Source: Rhizobium ruizarguesonis
Lineage (GTDB): Bacteria; Pseudomonadota; Alphaproteobacteria; Rhizobiales; Rhizobiaceae
Direction of reading: 5' to 3'
DNA length: 64,000 nucleotides
NCBI RefSeq assembly: GCF_012349115.1
Contig: NZ_PQIG01000068.1
Location: 54,287-118,286 of the forward strand
Both the position numbers and the translations under genes were made by a program. The first letter of the stretch is position 1. Each line of letters opens with the position of its first letter. Under the pieces are notes generated by a model. That model did not search any database. It was not told the DNA's origin and was given only the letters and a program-made list of their open reading frames with translations. Of the stretch, positions 50,278-59,434 are shown one piece after another.

Positions 50278-51422
50278 CTCAGCTCCTCAACGATGTTAAC
50301 GGTTAATCCCTCGACCGCGGCACTAGCGTAAGTTTGGAATTGGCCTAGGGATTGGCTCTGCCTGAGAGACCCGGCCCTCTGCGGCGGAAGCGCCACTGCG
50401 TGTGTCAAACCTGCCCCGCCAAGGACGGCCTAGTCTGTTCTAGGCCCTCACTGGTTGGCGGCCCTGTATCGCTTGCGCACACCAGGGGTTCGGTGTCCTT
50501 CAATGAACTTTCACAATGCCCCGGCTTGATCCCCTTTTGATGGATCGAAATTGCAGGACACTGCCATGTTCCCTCCTTGCGCAAAGACTGAGTCGAACCT
50601 CCGGAGATTCAGAACACCGCACGCGATCATACTAGGGTACGAACTTGAATTTAAACGGAGTCCTAGATGAGCTAATCTTGAACCGATCGACACAAACAAA
50701 GGATTCAGTTGACGAGCCGAGGGCTCGCCGCAGTCGGGAACAGCGTCGGCGGCCTCGAATCCTTGAATTCTGTTGCCCGCACGTCAGAAGACGTTTACTG
50801 TTTGGGAACCCGCAGCTCGCCCGCTACCGGTTATGCCTTTACAAGGAAGGAAACGTCATCGAAGGCGAGCAACTCAATCTCCTCGATCGTCATCGTCTGC
50901 ATCGTTAGGCACCTACGCTAGGACGCATGTCTTTTCCCTTCGCCGGGGTTCAAATGAGGGTGCGGTTCCAAGGATTCGTGTGGATGCCCTTGCACCATTC
51001 ACAGCTTTTGTTCGACGCACTGACCCGAGCCCTCACCTGAGAGTTCAAACGCCCGGGGATCTCCCGGGGATTAGTATTGAGGCAGGCCTGGCAGTAACTC
51101 CTTGTCTTTGTTGAGTTCGAGTTCAGAAGCCAATTATGGAGGCACGTGACTTCCGACTGCCGCTGCCCCTTTCAGGAAGCGGGTCACGGAGATCGAGGAT
51201 GCCGACTCTGATCTACGAACGCTTAGACAAACCAAATCGATCGCGACGAGGGTTCTCAACCCTAGTTTCGAGGTTAGACTGATGTTAAAATTAACTAACT
51301 GCTTCGGAACACGACCATAAACACCTACTGCGAAACCGGCGGGCGACTGGTGGGTTCCAACTCGTTGAACTACAGTTAGCGCGATTCTCGTCGCTTGAGA
51401 ATAGTCTTCTTGGGGTACGAAC
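50278..51422. other. 1.1-kb stretch with no supported gene, outside tnsA
   Basis: Short frames exist on both strands, but none shows a good start, codon pattern or family. Near tnsA lie GATGTTAACGGTTAATCCC (50292) and CCTAGTCTGTTCTAGG (about 50428-50444). GGGTACGAACTTGAAT (50635) recurs as GGGTACGAACATGAAT (51413) 778 bases on. GATTCAGAACA at 50605 and GTCGGGAACAG at 50733 are also found near 41570-41620 at the other edge of the module. One transposon end probably lies here. Confidence 0.45.
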
Positions 51423-51881
51423 ATGAATATTGGGGTCAGTAAAATGAACCTGGAAAATCCGAGCGAAAATGTCGATCATGGTGTAGTCGAGCGCATCAAG
51501 ACGGCAATCGAGGCGGAGCAGCGGCAGATCGATGAATGCACGGCAAGGATGAGACGCTATCGAGCAGCTTTAAACGCCCTCACCGGCCCGCAACCCACGT
51601 CGCTGCCGCTCAATACAGACGCCCCCGTTGTCGCCCGAAGAGTTCATATGGGCAGCACCGCCCACATGCTGCGCAAGCAGGTCACCCAACTGCTTTTGGA
51701 GCAACAAAAACCCCTCTCGCGCGCCGAGATACTTTCTGGCCTCGCTGCAAAAGGGATCACACTGGATGTCAAGGACCCCGGCAAACGGATCAGCAAGGTG
51801 ATGTGGGATGCCAAAGAGTTCCAGCACCTGCCCACCGGATACTGGTTTGCTGAAACCTCCGATCCGGGAGTTTCAGAGTGA
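51423..51881 (+). CDS. Hypothetical protein with winged-helix-like C-terminus
   Basis: 152 aa; an in-frame ATG at 51444 is an equally good start. A helical, coiled-coil-like N-terminus (VVERIKTAIEAEQRQIDECT, ARMRRYRAALNALTGP) is followed by a C-terminal part (HMLRKQVTQLLLEQQKPLSR, AEILSGLAAKGITLDVKDPG, KRISKVMWDAKEFQHLPTGY) with the layout of a winged helix. That resembles the domain of small DNA-binding or HARE-HTH-like proteins. Context is accessory. No named family is claimed. Confidence 0.6.
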   Translation: MNIGVSKMNLENPSENVDHGVVERIKTAIEAEQRQIDECTARMRRYRAALNALTGPQPTSLPLNTDAPVVARRVHMGSTAHMLRKQVTQLLLEQQKPLSRAEILSGLAAKGITLDVKDPGKRISKVMWDAKEFQHLPTGYWFAETSDPGVSE

Positions 51882-51904
51882 TAGCGGAAACATAGTCAGC
51901 AGCC

Positions 51905-52165
51905 AGTGTCATGTCCGGCGGGCAGCAGGGGCAGCGATGCCACACCCTCCGGTGATGCTTGCCCGCGCTCTCGAGCGATTGTCGTGGAAGAAGGTCTTCC
52001 TGTCGAGAGCGAGACCCGTGAGTGCTCCATTGTACAGCGCCTGCTCCATCACATCCGCATAGCGGCGGTTCGCACCGCAGCCGAGAATGCGGCTGGCCCA
52101 GAACACGGGACCGACCGATGCGCAAGTTTCGGCGTAGGCCGTGTAGTTCGGCAGATCAATGAAGT
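51905..52165 (-). pseudogene. Frameshifted fragment of a GH127 beta-L-arabinofuranosidase
   Basis: Minus strand. FIDLPNYTAYAETCASVGPV, FWASRILGCGANRRYADVME and QALYNGALTGLALDRKTFFH are clear GH127 (DUF1680) sequence. At about 51973-51980 one base is missing (AATCGCTCGAG where AATCCGCTCGAG would continue N-P-L-E-S), and the homology goes on in another frame with SAGKHHRRVWHRCPCCPPD, including the metal/nucleophile C-x-C-C. Both ends of the gene are missing; a full gene is about 600 or more codons. A relic in an accessory region. Confidence 0.75.
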
Positions 52166-52297
52166 TAGTGTGAGCGACTGAACCGTCGACCGCGACGCCA
52201 ATTTTGTTCAGCCGCCATTAACTGCAGGCCCAATCGCGCATTGACGGTCGCGAGCTCAAACCGCACAGCGAGCAAGCCTCTCGTGAAGGACATTGAA

Positions 52298-53245
52298 GTG
52301 AGCATAATTGAACTTGCAGACAGGCTCAGCCTGGCGCTGTCGGTGCATGCGGTTGCGGGATCAAGTCTATCAGCAATCAATCGCACGGATCGAGCCCTCG
52401 CAGCCGAGGACATAATCGTTCCGGTGCTGAAAGTCCTCTATGACTGGACAGCGCTGCAAAACCCGAACATCCAAAACCCTTGGACGGAAGGATTCGACCT
52501 CATTGACCACGACGCCAAGATTGCGGTGCAGGTGACCCTCGACAAAAGCGTGAAAGCAAAGATCAGGGACTCGCTCGCCGGCTTCGCCTCGTCCCGTCCG
52601 AGCGCCGACTACCGCCAACTATATTTCCTCGTTCTACGGACGGGGATGGTGTTGAAGAGGAAGACGTTTGCGGACATCGCCGTTCCTGACGGGATAGATT
52701 TCCTTCCGCCGAAGCACGTAATCGAGATCAAGGATCTCGTCGCGAGAACAGGAGCTGTCAAGGATTACGACAGCCTGGAGGCCATGGTGGAAGAGCTGGA
52801 GAAAGCAGTCGGCCTCACTAGAGCCCGTGACCGTTACAATATCGATGCGATTGCCGTAGCCAACGACCTGGTTGTGACCTTATCCGCAGGCTTCAGACCT
52901 CGCAGCGGAGAAGGCTACGATCGTGGGGCGTGGCGGGAGGCCGCTGGATTGCTCGAGGATTATCAACGAGCTGGGTCGGTGGCCCGCCTCCGTGGAGAGG
53001 CAAATGCAGCCTCCAGGAAGTTTGTTGATCACGCCGAGTTGGCAATCGAGCACGTCCGACTCTTCACCGAAAGAGGCAGCCACAACGTGAACGACTTTAG
53101 CAATGCCATCACGGCTTGGGCCGGAGTGCGCGACGCACAGTGGGAACTTGCCGGATTCGACGAGCAGGCAACAATAGCTGTTGCGGAAAAGCCAGCCCCA
53201 CCCCGCGGTCTGTTCGCCACCCTTCGGAAGTGGTTCCAGTCCTGA
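52298..53245 (+). CDS. SMEK-domain protein
   Basis: 315 aa from a GTG at 52298 with AAGGA seven bases upstream; the frame continues to a TTG at 52241. The N-terminal ~130 residues match the SMEK domain: IIELADRLSLALSVHAVAGS, NRTDRALAAEDIIVPVLKVL, then WTEGFDLIDHDAKIAVQVTL, where the family has I-D-L...IAFQVT. Such a domain is often found fused to effector or defence modules and resembles a nuclease-like fold. The rest (about 150-315) is helical, with AWREAAGLLEDYQRAGSVAR and a C-terminal basic end, and I cannot assign it. A defence role is inferred. Confidence 0.6.
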   Translation: MSIIELADRLSLALSVHAVAGSSLSAINRTDRALAAEDIIVPVLKVLYDWTALQNPNIQNPWTEGFDLIDHDAKIAVQVTLDKSVKAKIRDSLAGFASSRPSADYRQLYFLVLRTGMVLKRKTFADIAVPDGIDFLPPKHVIEIKDLVARTGAVKDYDSLEAMVEELEKAVGLTRARDRYNIDAIAVANDLVVTLSAGFRPRSGEGYDRGAWREAAGLLEDYQRAGSVARLRGEANAASRKFVDHAELAIEHVRLFTERGSHNVNDFSNAITAWAGVRDAQWELAGFDEQATIAVAEKPAPPRGLFATLRKWFQS

Positions 53246-53770
53246 TGTCGGTGCTTAGTCGGTTCCCGACTTCGGCTGGATTGGCCCCTCGATAAATCTT
53301 CAATGCTCGCCAATTGCCGTCGCAAGATCTCGGCTCGGCTCCAGGGTACAAACGAACAAAAGAGACCGGGGCGAATTCGGACCGACCTTCCTCATCGTCG
53401 TTCAATCACCAGCGCCAGTACATCCGTGGTCGAGAGCAAGGAACGACGCGGCGTTGCGGCCAATGCCCCGACGAATTATTGCGAGTGCGTCGGACTTCGG
53501 TCCGATGGAAGACAGCAATCTCTCTGCTAATTTCCGTTCCGCTGAGACTGCAAAACTCAGCACGAAAAGGGTGTCTGCCCCTGATCCGGAGCACCCTTTT
53601 CAAACTCGTTTTCAAGAATCCCGGGCCCACGCTCATTGAAGGCCTGTGGGCCACGCACTTTGGGGAACACGTTCGCGCCGTCACCAAGCGACCGCGTCTT
53701 CTTCAGACCTCGCCAGAATGTGAACTATTCGTAACTTGAAACACAACAGGCAAAGCGCTTTATCCGAGCG
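53246..53770. other. 525-base stretch with no supported gene
   Basis: All open frames here are short, lack good ribosome sites and show no recognisable similarity. No strong palindrome or repeat seen. Confidence 0.5.
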
Positions 53771-54124
53771 ATGAATCCGAAGCACTTCATCTCGGCAATG
53801 AGCGTCGCGGCTTTGACGGCATGCTCGCATATCGAGCCGCTTGAGACGCCCCTCGCCCAGTCAGCAATCCAGCACCAGACGCCTTTGACCGATCAAGCGG
53901 TGATTGCAGATACAGTCGGTCGCGGTGCTGTCGGTGCAACTGCGCTTGCTTGGGCCAACCCATCGACGGGCAGCGCGGGCGTTATCGAACAGATCGATGC
54001 CAGTAACGATGGGCCGGACGGATGTCGCGGTTTTGTAACCAGTCGGCAATCGCTCGATGGCATGACGCGCTTCAACGGCGTAGCTTGCCCGTCTGGGAAC
54101 AGTTGGAAACTGGGCGGGAAATAG
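53771..54124 (+). CDS. Surface-antigen-like lipoprotein (RT0821/Lpp0805 type)
   Basis: 117 aa. Lipoprotein leader (KHFISAMSVAALTACS, Cys18) with lipobox LTAC. The mature part has GRGAVGATALAWANPSTGSA, then GVIEQIDASNDGPDGCRGFV and TSRQSLDGMTRFNGVACPSG. The A-W-x-N-P-x-T-G-x-x-G pattern and the C-R-x-F-V-T segment are typical of the RT0821/Lpp0805 surface-protein family (17-kDa antigen-like C-terminus). It is probably exposed in the outer membrane. Short for the family because the N-terminal glycine-zipper region is missing. Confidence 0.75.
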   Translation: MNPKHFISAMSVAALTACSHIEPLETPLAQSAIQHQTPLTDQAVIADTVGRGAVGATALAWANPSTGSAGVIEQIDASNDGPDGCRGFVTSRQSLDGMTRFNGVACPSGNSWKLGGK

Positions 54125-54305
54125 GGTAGCGTTCAACGTCCGGTCTCGCGTCAAGGGCATCTACGCCATGCTCTTCAGATAACGATCAATCGCAGGGGCG
54201 CCCCCATGCCCCGGGGAGGCTACTAGCCTGGATCGCATGGGAACCCGATCAAGGACGATCGCTGTTGTATACCGCGACGGCTTCAAGGTCACAACGGTCC
54301 CGCTG

Positions 54306-54584
54306 TCAACAATGATCCAGAGAGTTGCGAAGGGTTGCCGAGATATTCGCTTGGGAAAATGTGACGACGCCTTTTGCCACGATATCCAGCCGGACGATCG
54401 CATCGTGTTCGGTACCACTTCCAGGGATGCCAGCTTGCTCGCGCAGATCGCGCACCGTGATCATCGCACGAAGCAACAAGCTCTCGATTTCGCCCGCGGT
54501 CAGGCGGTCGACTTCATTCGCCGCCCTTACGAGTTCTGCGACGAACCCCGGGATGCTGCTCGTCTCCGCAGTTATCGTCATCAT
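54306..54584 (-). CDS. Hypothetical small protein
   Basis: 92 aa, mostly helical: SSIPGFVAELVRAANEVDRL, TAGEIESLLLRAMITVRDLR, then EHDAIVRLDIVAKGVVTFSQ. It starts in an ATGA overlap with the upstream gene, so the two are translationally coupled. The overlapping plus-strand frame (54237-54623) was judged to be its shadow. No function known. Confidence 0.55.
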   Translation of the reverse strand: MMTITAETSSIPGFVAELVRAANEVDRLTAGEIESLLLRAMITVRDLREQAGIPGSGTEHDAIVRLDIVAKGVVTFSQANISATLRNSLDHC

Positions 54585-54781
54585 CCCTCGAATTCAGCGC
54601 CGGGCAGCCAACCACGCGTATAGCCCTTGCTGATGCATGCCCGGGCGATTGCAAGCTGTTCGCACAGCCGTTCGCGATCCTTGAGCAGAGCATCGATGGT
54701 TGCGCGCGGATCCCCTCCGTGCCAGGCCATAGCTGCGTCGACGGGGTTGGATTCCGGTATCATATGAAGTTCAGCAAGCAT
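54581..54781 (-). CDS. Hypothetical small protein, coupled upstream partner
   Basis: 66 aa: ESNPVDAAMAWHGGDPRATI, DALLKDRERLCEQLAIARAC, SKGYTRGWLPGAEFEG. A short helical protein with no signal or membrane segment. Small proteins of this kind (W-H-x-G-D-P-R-A-T-I) recur in rhizobia in pairs. First gene of the two-gene unit; about 200 bases of divergent promoter region separate it from the APH-like gene. Confidence 0.6.
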   Translation of the reverse strand: MLAELHMIPESNPVDAAMAWHGGDPRATIDALLKDRERLCEQLAIARACISKGYTRGWLPGAEFEG

Positions 54782-54980
54782 GTCGGATCCTCGTCAGTTC
54801 AGGAAGAGCATGCTCGGAGACAATGTTGCGGCAGCGAACTGCGTCATGCAACGGAGCGCGGATGCGCGAGCATCGAAAAGCTAGACACCGGAACGAGTCG
54901 TAGTAAGGATTCGTTGCCACTACGGCCGGATTGCGCCAACATCATCCCGCTTTTGTGTTCGGGGAGTCGGTAGGGGAACC

Positions 54981-56195
54981 ATGGACGGCGAGAAGCAATT
55001 GGAGCCGCCGCCGCGTGTCGCCCGTCTGGTTCTCGTTACGCCAGAGGGTGCCGTGATCGGCCGACTGGCACTGGTCCCGGTCGATCTTCCTTGGTGGCAG
55101 GATGCGCAGTCGGTAGTCCTGGCCGTCCGCGAATACCATGGGATCGATGTCACGATCCTGCGGCTGCTGGAGGCAGTTCGCGACCGACCGCACGGCGGTG
55201 AAGTCACGTATCTGGCCGAGGTCGCACAGCCCGTTCCGACCGAGGTCTGGGCAGGGCGACTCGAGCCCCACCCGCTGCGCCAAAGCTACGCTGAGCCCGG
55301 CGGGCCTGCCGCCGATCTCGCTTGGGCGACCCGCATACTAGCCGCGCATGGCTTGGCGCCCGCCGGGATGCCTGTCCAGATCCGAAGCTGGAATCTATCC
55401 AGCATCTGGCGCATTCCTGTCGCCCGCCAAACTGTATGGCTAAAAGTCGTGCCGCCATTCTTCGCGCACGAGCCGCGCGTCATCACAGCATTGGCCGGCC
55501 GTCCCGTTCCGGAACTGCTTGGCCACGACGGCGGACGCATGCTGCTCGCAGAAGTCGCTGGCGAGGACATGTACGAGGCCCCGTTGCCGCGACTGCTCCA
55601 GATGGTGACCCTGCTAGTTGAACTGCAGTCATCGTGGACTGGCCGCGTTGATCAATTGCGCTCCATGGGACTGCCGGACTGGGGCGGCCCGGCTTTGATC
55701 GCCGCGATCGGCCATGTGACGGAGCGGGCAAGCGAAGAGTTGTCTCGGAACGAGCTTGCGCTGCTCCAGCGTTTCGTCAGCGGTCTCGCCAACCGCTTTG
55801 CCGCGCTCGAGTCCTGCGGATTACCTGATACGCTGGTCCACGGCGATCTTCATCCCGGCAATTTTCGCGGGACAGAACGAACCCTTACCCTACTTGATTG
55901 GGGCGACAGCGGGATCGGCCACCCGATGCTAGACCAGCCGGCATTTCTCGACCGCGTCGCATCCGAGTACGTGGAGACGATCAAGGAGCACTGGGCTCGC
56001 GCATGGCTGGCCTGGCTGCCCGGTTGCGAGCCCGCCCGCGCTGCCGGCCTCCTCGCGCCCATTGCCGCGGCCAGGCAGGCCGTGATCTATCGGCGGTTCC
56101 TGGACAACATCGAGCCGTCGGAACAGGTCTATCACCGCCACGATCCCGCCGACTGGCTAAGGCGGACGGCGGCATTGCTGAGGGCGGGGAGTTAG
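54981..56195 (+). CDS. NUDIX-like/aminoglycoside-phosphotransferase fusion protein
   Basis: 404 aa. The N-terminal ~85 residues (VARLVLVTPEGAVIGRLALV, LAVREYHGIDVTILRLLEAV, GEVTYLAEV) are laid out like a NUDIX hydrolase but lack the GX5EX7REUXEEXGU box, so they are probably not catalytic. From about 120 the APH/choline-kinase fold is seen: WNLSSIWRIPVARQTVWLKV, Brenner loop TLVHGDLHPGNFRGTERTLT (catalytic H-x-D-x3-x-N) and metal-binding LTLLDWGDSGIGHPMLDQPA. It phosphorylates a small hydroxylated substrate; aminoglycoside resistance is possible but not shown. Confidence 0.8.
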   Translation: MDGEKQLEPPPRVARLVLVTPEGAVIGRLALVPVDLPWWQDAQSVVLAVREYHGIDVTILRLLEAVRDRPHGGEVTYLAEVAQPVPTEVWAGRLEPHPLRQSYAEPGGPAADLAWATRILAAHGLAPAGMPVQIRSWNLSSIWRIPVARQTVWLKVVPPFFAHEPRVITALAGRPVPELLGHDGGRMLLAEVAGEDMYEAPLPRLLQMVTLLVELQSSWTGRVDQLRSMGLPDWGGPALIAAIGHVTERASEELSRNELALLQRFVSGLANRFAALESCGLPDTLVHGDLHPGNFRGTERTLTLLDWGDSGIGHPMLDQPAFLDRVASEYVETIKEHWARAWLAWLPGCEPARAAGLLAPIAAARQAVIYRRFLDNIEPSEQVYHRHDPADWLRRTAALLRAGS

Positions 56196-56471
56196 AGCGC
56201 ACATCCGGGTTCGGATCGCGTGAGCTACCGCTGTGAAGGGAAACTCCTCCGGCAGAAATAGTGTCGAGGCCAGAACGTTACTTCGTCCAGACGAGGGATA
56301 AGCCCGGACACCGAGGAAGTGATAGAAGGTGTCCTCGAGAGTGCCTGCCACGTCCCCGGAGGCACGATGTTGGCAAAGAGACGGCACTTACACCCGAAAA
56401 AAGTCTGTCGCCGCAATATTCAACTTTATAGCGAACGTGCTAGTAATTCTGCATCTCATTAATCTGGGGGG

Positions 56472-57578
56472 ATGCAGATGAGATCAATCCTTTTCGCAGC
56501 CATGTTGACATTGGGCGGTGCAGCTTGTGCCGCTGACCTGGACGACCACTTCGACGGGTCGAAGTTGGATGCCTCAAAATGGACGACGCAGCAGGTTCTC
56601 TCGCGCCAAATCGAGTTCACGAAGCCGGGTCGTTGCGGGAGCGCTGCCATCGACATCGTCACGAAAGACGGCGACGACGGCCTCGAATGCGAGGACGATT
56701 GCCAGAGGGCGGAGCTGCGAACGGTCAAGAAGGCGTGGCCGACATTCGGCGACGAGGTCTGGTACTCGTTCAGCTTCAAGATCACGGGTGACGTCCCATC
56801 CGCAGGCAGCGCAAGATCCGTCATCGGACAATGGAAAGGTCCGGGAGACGGCAGCCCAATGATCGCCCAGCGCTTCGACAACGGTGTCTTCCATATCACC
56901 GTCCAGGACAACGATGTCCGACGTGTGATCGCCAAGGCAGAGGGGGATCCCGACGCCCTTCTCGCCGCGCAGAACCTTCTTGGAAACCTCGAGTTCAACG
57001 AGCAGAACGTGAACGCGATAAAGTCCCTGCAGTCGCTCGACCTGATCAGCAGGAACGCTCCGGAAGTCTCGAAGCAGTTCTTTAGCCAGAATCTCATGCA
57101 GGGCATGGGTCCAGGGGCGAAGGATACAGACGCCAAGGCTCTGTCCCAGGCCCTTGGCCTTCCCGACGATGGAGACCTTGTGTCCCAGTTCCGGTCGCTC
57201 TCGTTTGTCGCCGAGCCGGAAAAATACATCGGCAAAGCGGATATCGAGATCATTCCGGAAGCGAACCGCCCCCTGCCCGATCCGCGCAAAGGCTGGGTCG
57301 ACATGATCTACCGGGTGAAGCCCGGCCGTACCGACAACGAATACGGCCCTCGGCGTTCCGGCGAGATCGATATCTGGGCGAACGGAGTGAAGATCGTCTC
57401 GGTCAAGGGCAATATCGGGGCGACCTTGAAGAAGAAGGACAACTTCCCTCTGGCCGGGCCATACTTCAAGTTCGGCACCTACAGGCTTCGTATCCCCGGC
57501 ACATTTCATTTCGAATTCGACGAGTTCTCGCAATCGCCTACGAGAGCGGGCCTCGCACAGCTCTGCGTCACGCACTGA
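56472..57578 (+). CDS. Secreted heparin-lyase-I-like polysaccharide lyase
   Basis: 368 aa; ATG 56478 (better spaced after GGGGGG) is an alternative start. It has a signal peptide (RSILFAAMLTLGGAACA-ADL). The jelly-roll (concanavalin-like) fold of heparin lyase I is suggested by SRQIEFTKPGRCGSAAIDIV, CQRAELRTVKKAWPTFGDEV-WYSFSFKI, SARSVIGQWKGPGDGSPMIA and the late WVDMIYRVKPGRTDNEYGP. An inserted segment at about 165-235 is unusual. Likely periplasmic or secreted, acting on an acidic glycan; true substrate unknown. First of a run of degradative enzymes. Confidence 0.7.
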   Translation: MQMRSILFAAMLTLGGAACAADLDDHFDGSKLDASKWTTQQVLSRQIEFTKPGRCGSAAIDIVTKDGDDGLECEDDCQRAELRTVKKAWPTFGDEVWYSFSFKITGDVPSAGSARSVIGQWKGPGDGSPMIAQRFDNGVFHITVQDNDVRRVIAKAEGDPDALLAAQNLLGNLEFNEQNVNAIKSLQSLDLISRNAPEVSKQFFSQNLMQGMGPGAKDTDAKALSQALGLPDDGDLVSQFRSLSFVAEPEKYIGKADIEIIPEANRPLPDPRKGWVDMIYRVKPGRTDNEYGPRRSGEIDIWANGVKIVSVKGNIGATLKKKDNFPLAGPYFKFGTYRLRIPGTFHFEFDEFSQSPTRAGLAQLCVTH

Positions 57579-57623
57579 TGGCGTCGCCATCTGGTTTATT
57601 GATCGCTTCACAGGGAGGCACCG

Positions 57624-59333
57624 ATGGCAGGGGAATTTCAGGTATCAGGTCAGAATGACAAAGCCCTCTTCTCGCTCAAGCTTCACAGAGGCGAAGGTAT
57701 GCTCCTGTTGGGGATGAACTGGAAAGACGGTTTGCCGCCGTTCAATTTTGTTGGATTCACGATCGACTATAAGGAGCCGGGCAAGAGCGAAGTCTATCCA
57801 GTCAAGAACCGGATTGGATTTCCCGATGCTCAAGGGAATGTTCGCCCTGAGACGCTGACTACTCTGCTCTCGCCTATCCAGAAATTCAGATGGGTACACT
57901 TCCCGAAAAATCCGGAACTCTCTGGTGAGTTCTCATATCGCGTCCGCCCGGCGTTCATGGACGACGAAGGAAAGCTGACTTACGGAGAAGCGCAGGAAGC
58001 GTCCATAGTGCTTGCAAGGGAGACTTACCCCGGACAGTTGAACGTCACGTTCACCCGAGGATTCGTCTCCTCGCAAGCATTCGTGGACAGGTTTTCCAAG
58101 GCGGGCCGGATAGATGAGCTGATCCCTAGAGATATCGAAAAGGGATTGTCGTTCGTTCCAACCCATCCTCAGGCAAAAGAGGCCCTGGCGTGGATGGGTT
58201 TCGAAGCCCGACACGCCATTCTTGAGACACTAGATCAGGCGATTGCGGATCAAGCGCACGTCAGCGTGGTCGCATACGAACTGAATCAGCCTGATATTCT
58301 AACGCGTCTTGAAGCGATCGGGAGCCGCCTGCGCGTGATCATTGACGACAGCGACAAGCACGAGCCTGCAACGTCAGCGGAATCCCAGGCTGCGGAAAGG
58401 CTCAAGGCAAGCGCAGGTGCAAATAATGTGAAGCGGCAGAACATGGGTGGTCTGCAGCACAACAAGACAATCGTTGTCGACGGGCCGACCGTGAAAAAGG
58501 TCGTGTGCGGCTCCACTAATTTCAGTTGGCGCGGCTTCTTCATTCAATCGAATAATGCGATTGTCCTGTCCGGACAATCTTCGGTCGATCGATACTCATC
58601 CGCGTTCAACGAATATTGGCAAACCGATGACGTATCGGTCTTCGGCGCGACGCCGTCAGCAACCTGGGGCGACCTCGGCCTCGCAGGGATTGATGCCAAG
58701 GTCGCATTTTCTCCGCATTCCGCGTCGAACGCACTCCTAGCAAGTATCGCCCATGACATCGAAAATGCCACGGAATCCAGCCTGCTTTATTCCCTTGCAT
58801 TCCTCTACCAGACGCCGGGGCTCGTCCGCGATGCTCTCAGCGCGGTCACCAAGAGGGACGATACGTTCGTCTACGGAATCTCGGACAAGGATGTTGGCGG
58901 TATCGACCTTCAGAAGCCTGATGGTGACGTTCGCCCAGTAAGTCCGGCGATGTTGGCCGAACATCTTCCCGAGCCTTTCCATAAGGAGGCTGCTGGCGGT
59001 AGCGGTGTGAGGATGCACCATAAGTTCGTCGTCATCGATTTCGACAAGCCGACAGCTCGAGTCTATCTCGGCTCCTATAATTTCTCGGAAGCCGCGGACA
59101 CTTCTAATGGCGAGAACTTGCTTCTGATCAAGGATAGGCGGGTCACCACGTCCTACGCGATCGAAGCGATATCTATTTTTGACCACTACCACTTCCGGCT
59201 TGCGCAGAAGGATGCCGCCACCGCGCACAAGAAGTTGCTTCTCAAGAAGCCTCCTGGCCCGGGCGAAGATCCCTGGTTCGCTGAAGACTACAAGGATCCG
59301 GTCAAAATCCGTGACCGTGAAATATTCTCATAG
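57624..59333 (+). CDS. Phospholipase-D-family protein with two HKD motifs
   Basis: 569 aa, preceded by AGGGAGG, 45 bases after the lyase gene. Two HxKx4D motifs mark the two halves of a PLD active site: GLQHNKTIVVDGPTVKKVVC with GSTNFSWRGFF (near 275-305), and VRMHHKFVVIDFDKPTARVY with LGSYNFSEAAD (near 465-495). The N-terminal ~150 residues are a separate beta-rich part (EVYPVKNRIGFPDAQGNVRP). No signal peptide is evident, so secretion may need another route. The substrate could be a phospholipid or nucleic acid; PLD-type nucleases share these motifs. Confidence 0.82.
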   Translation: MAGEFQVSGQNDKALFSLKLHRGEGMLLLGMNWKDGLPPFNFVGFTIDYKEPGKSEVYPVKNRIGFPDAQGNVRPETLTTLLSPIQKFRWVHFPKNPELSGEFSYRVRPAFMDDEGKLTYGEAQEASIVLARETYPGQLNVTFTRGFVSSQAFVDRFSKAGRIDELIPRDIEKGLSFVPTHPQAKEALAWMGFEARHAILETLDQAIADQAHVSVVAYELNQPDILTRLEAIGSRLRVIIDDSDKHEPATSAESQAAERLKASAGANNVKRQNMGGLQHNKTIVVDGPTVKKVVCGSTNFSWRGFFIQSNNAIVLSGQSSVDRYSSAFNEYWQTDDVSVFGATPSATWGDLGLAGIDAKVAFSPHSASNALLASIAHDIENATESSLLYSLAFLYQTPGLVRDALSAVTKRDDTFVYGISDKDVGGIDLQKPDGDVRPVSPAMLAEHLPEPFHKEAAGGSGVRMHHKFVVIDFDKPTARVYLGSYNFSEAADTSNGENLLLIKDRRVTTSYAIEAISIFDHYHFRLAQKDAATAHKKLLLKKPPGPGEDPWFAEDYKDPVKIRDREIFS

Positions 59334-59434
59334 GACATCGGTGATCGGGCTTCTCTGTTGTAGACGTCGTGGACCCGTTCACCAGTGCGCACTCATCAAA
59401 TATCCATGAATAATCGTTCCCTTGGGAGGCATAG

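Noticed and set aside
41430..50400. CRISPR array or Cas12k-type gene with the Tn7-like module
   Set aside because: No regularly spaced repeats and no Cas-like protein are visible, so a CRISPR-guided transposon is not supported in this window.
51134..51424. Minus-strand frame of 96 codons upstream of gene 51423
   Set aside because: No family, no good ribosome site, and a composition unlike the neighbouring genes.
54237..54623. Plus-strand frame of 128 codons
   Set aside because: It overlaps the coupled minus-strand pair and looks like its shadow; composition is atypical.
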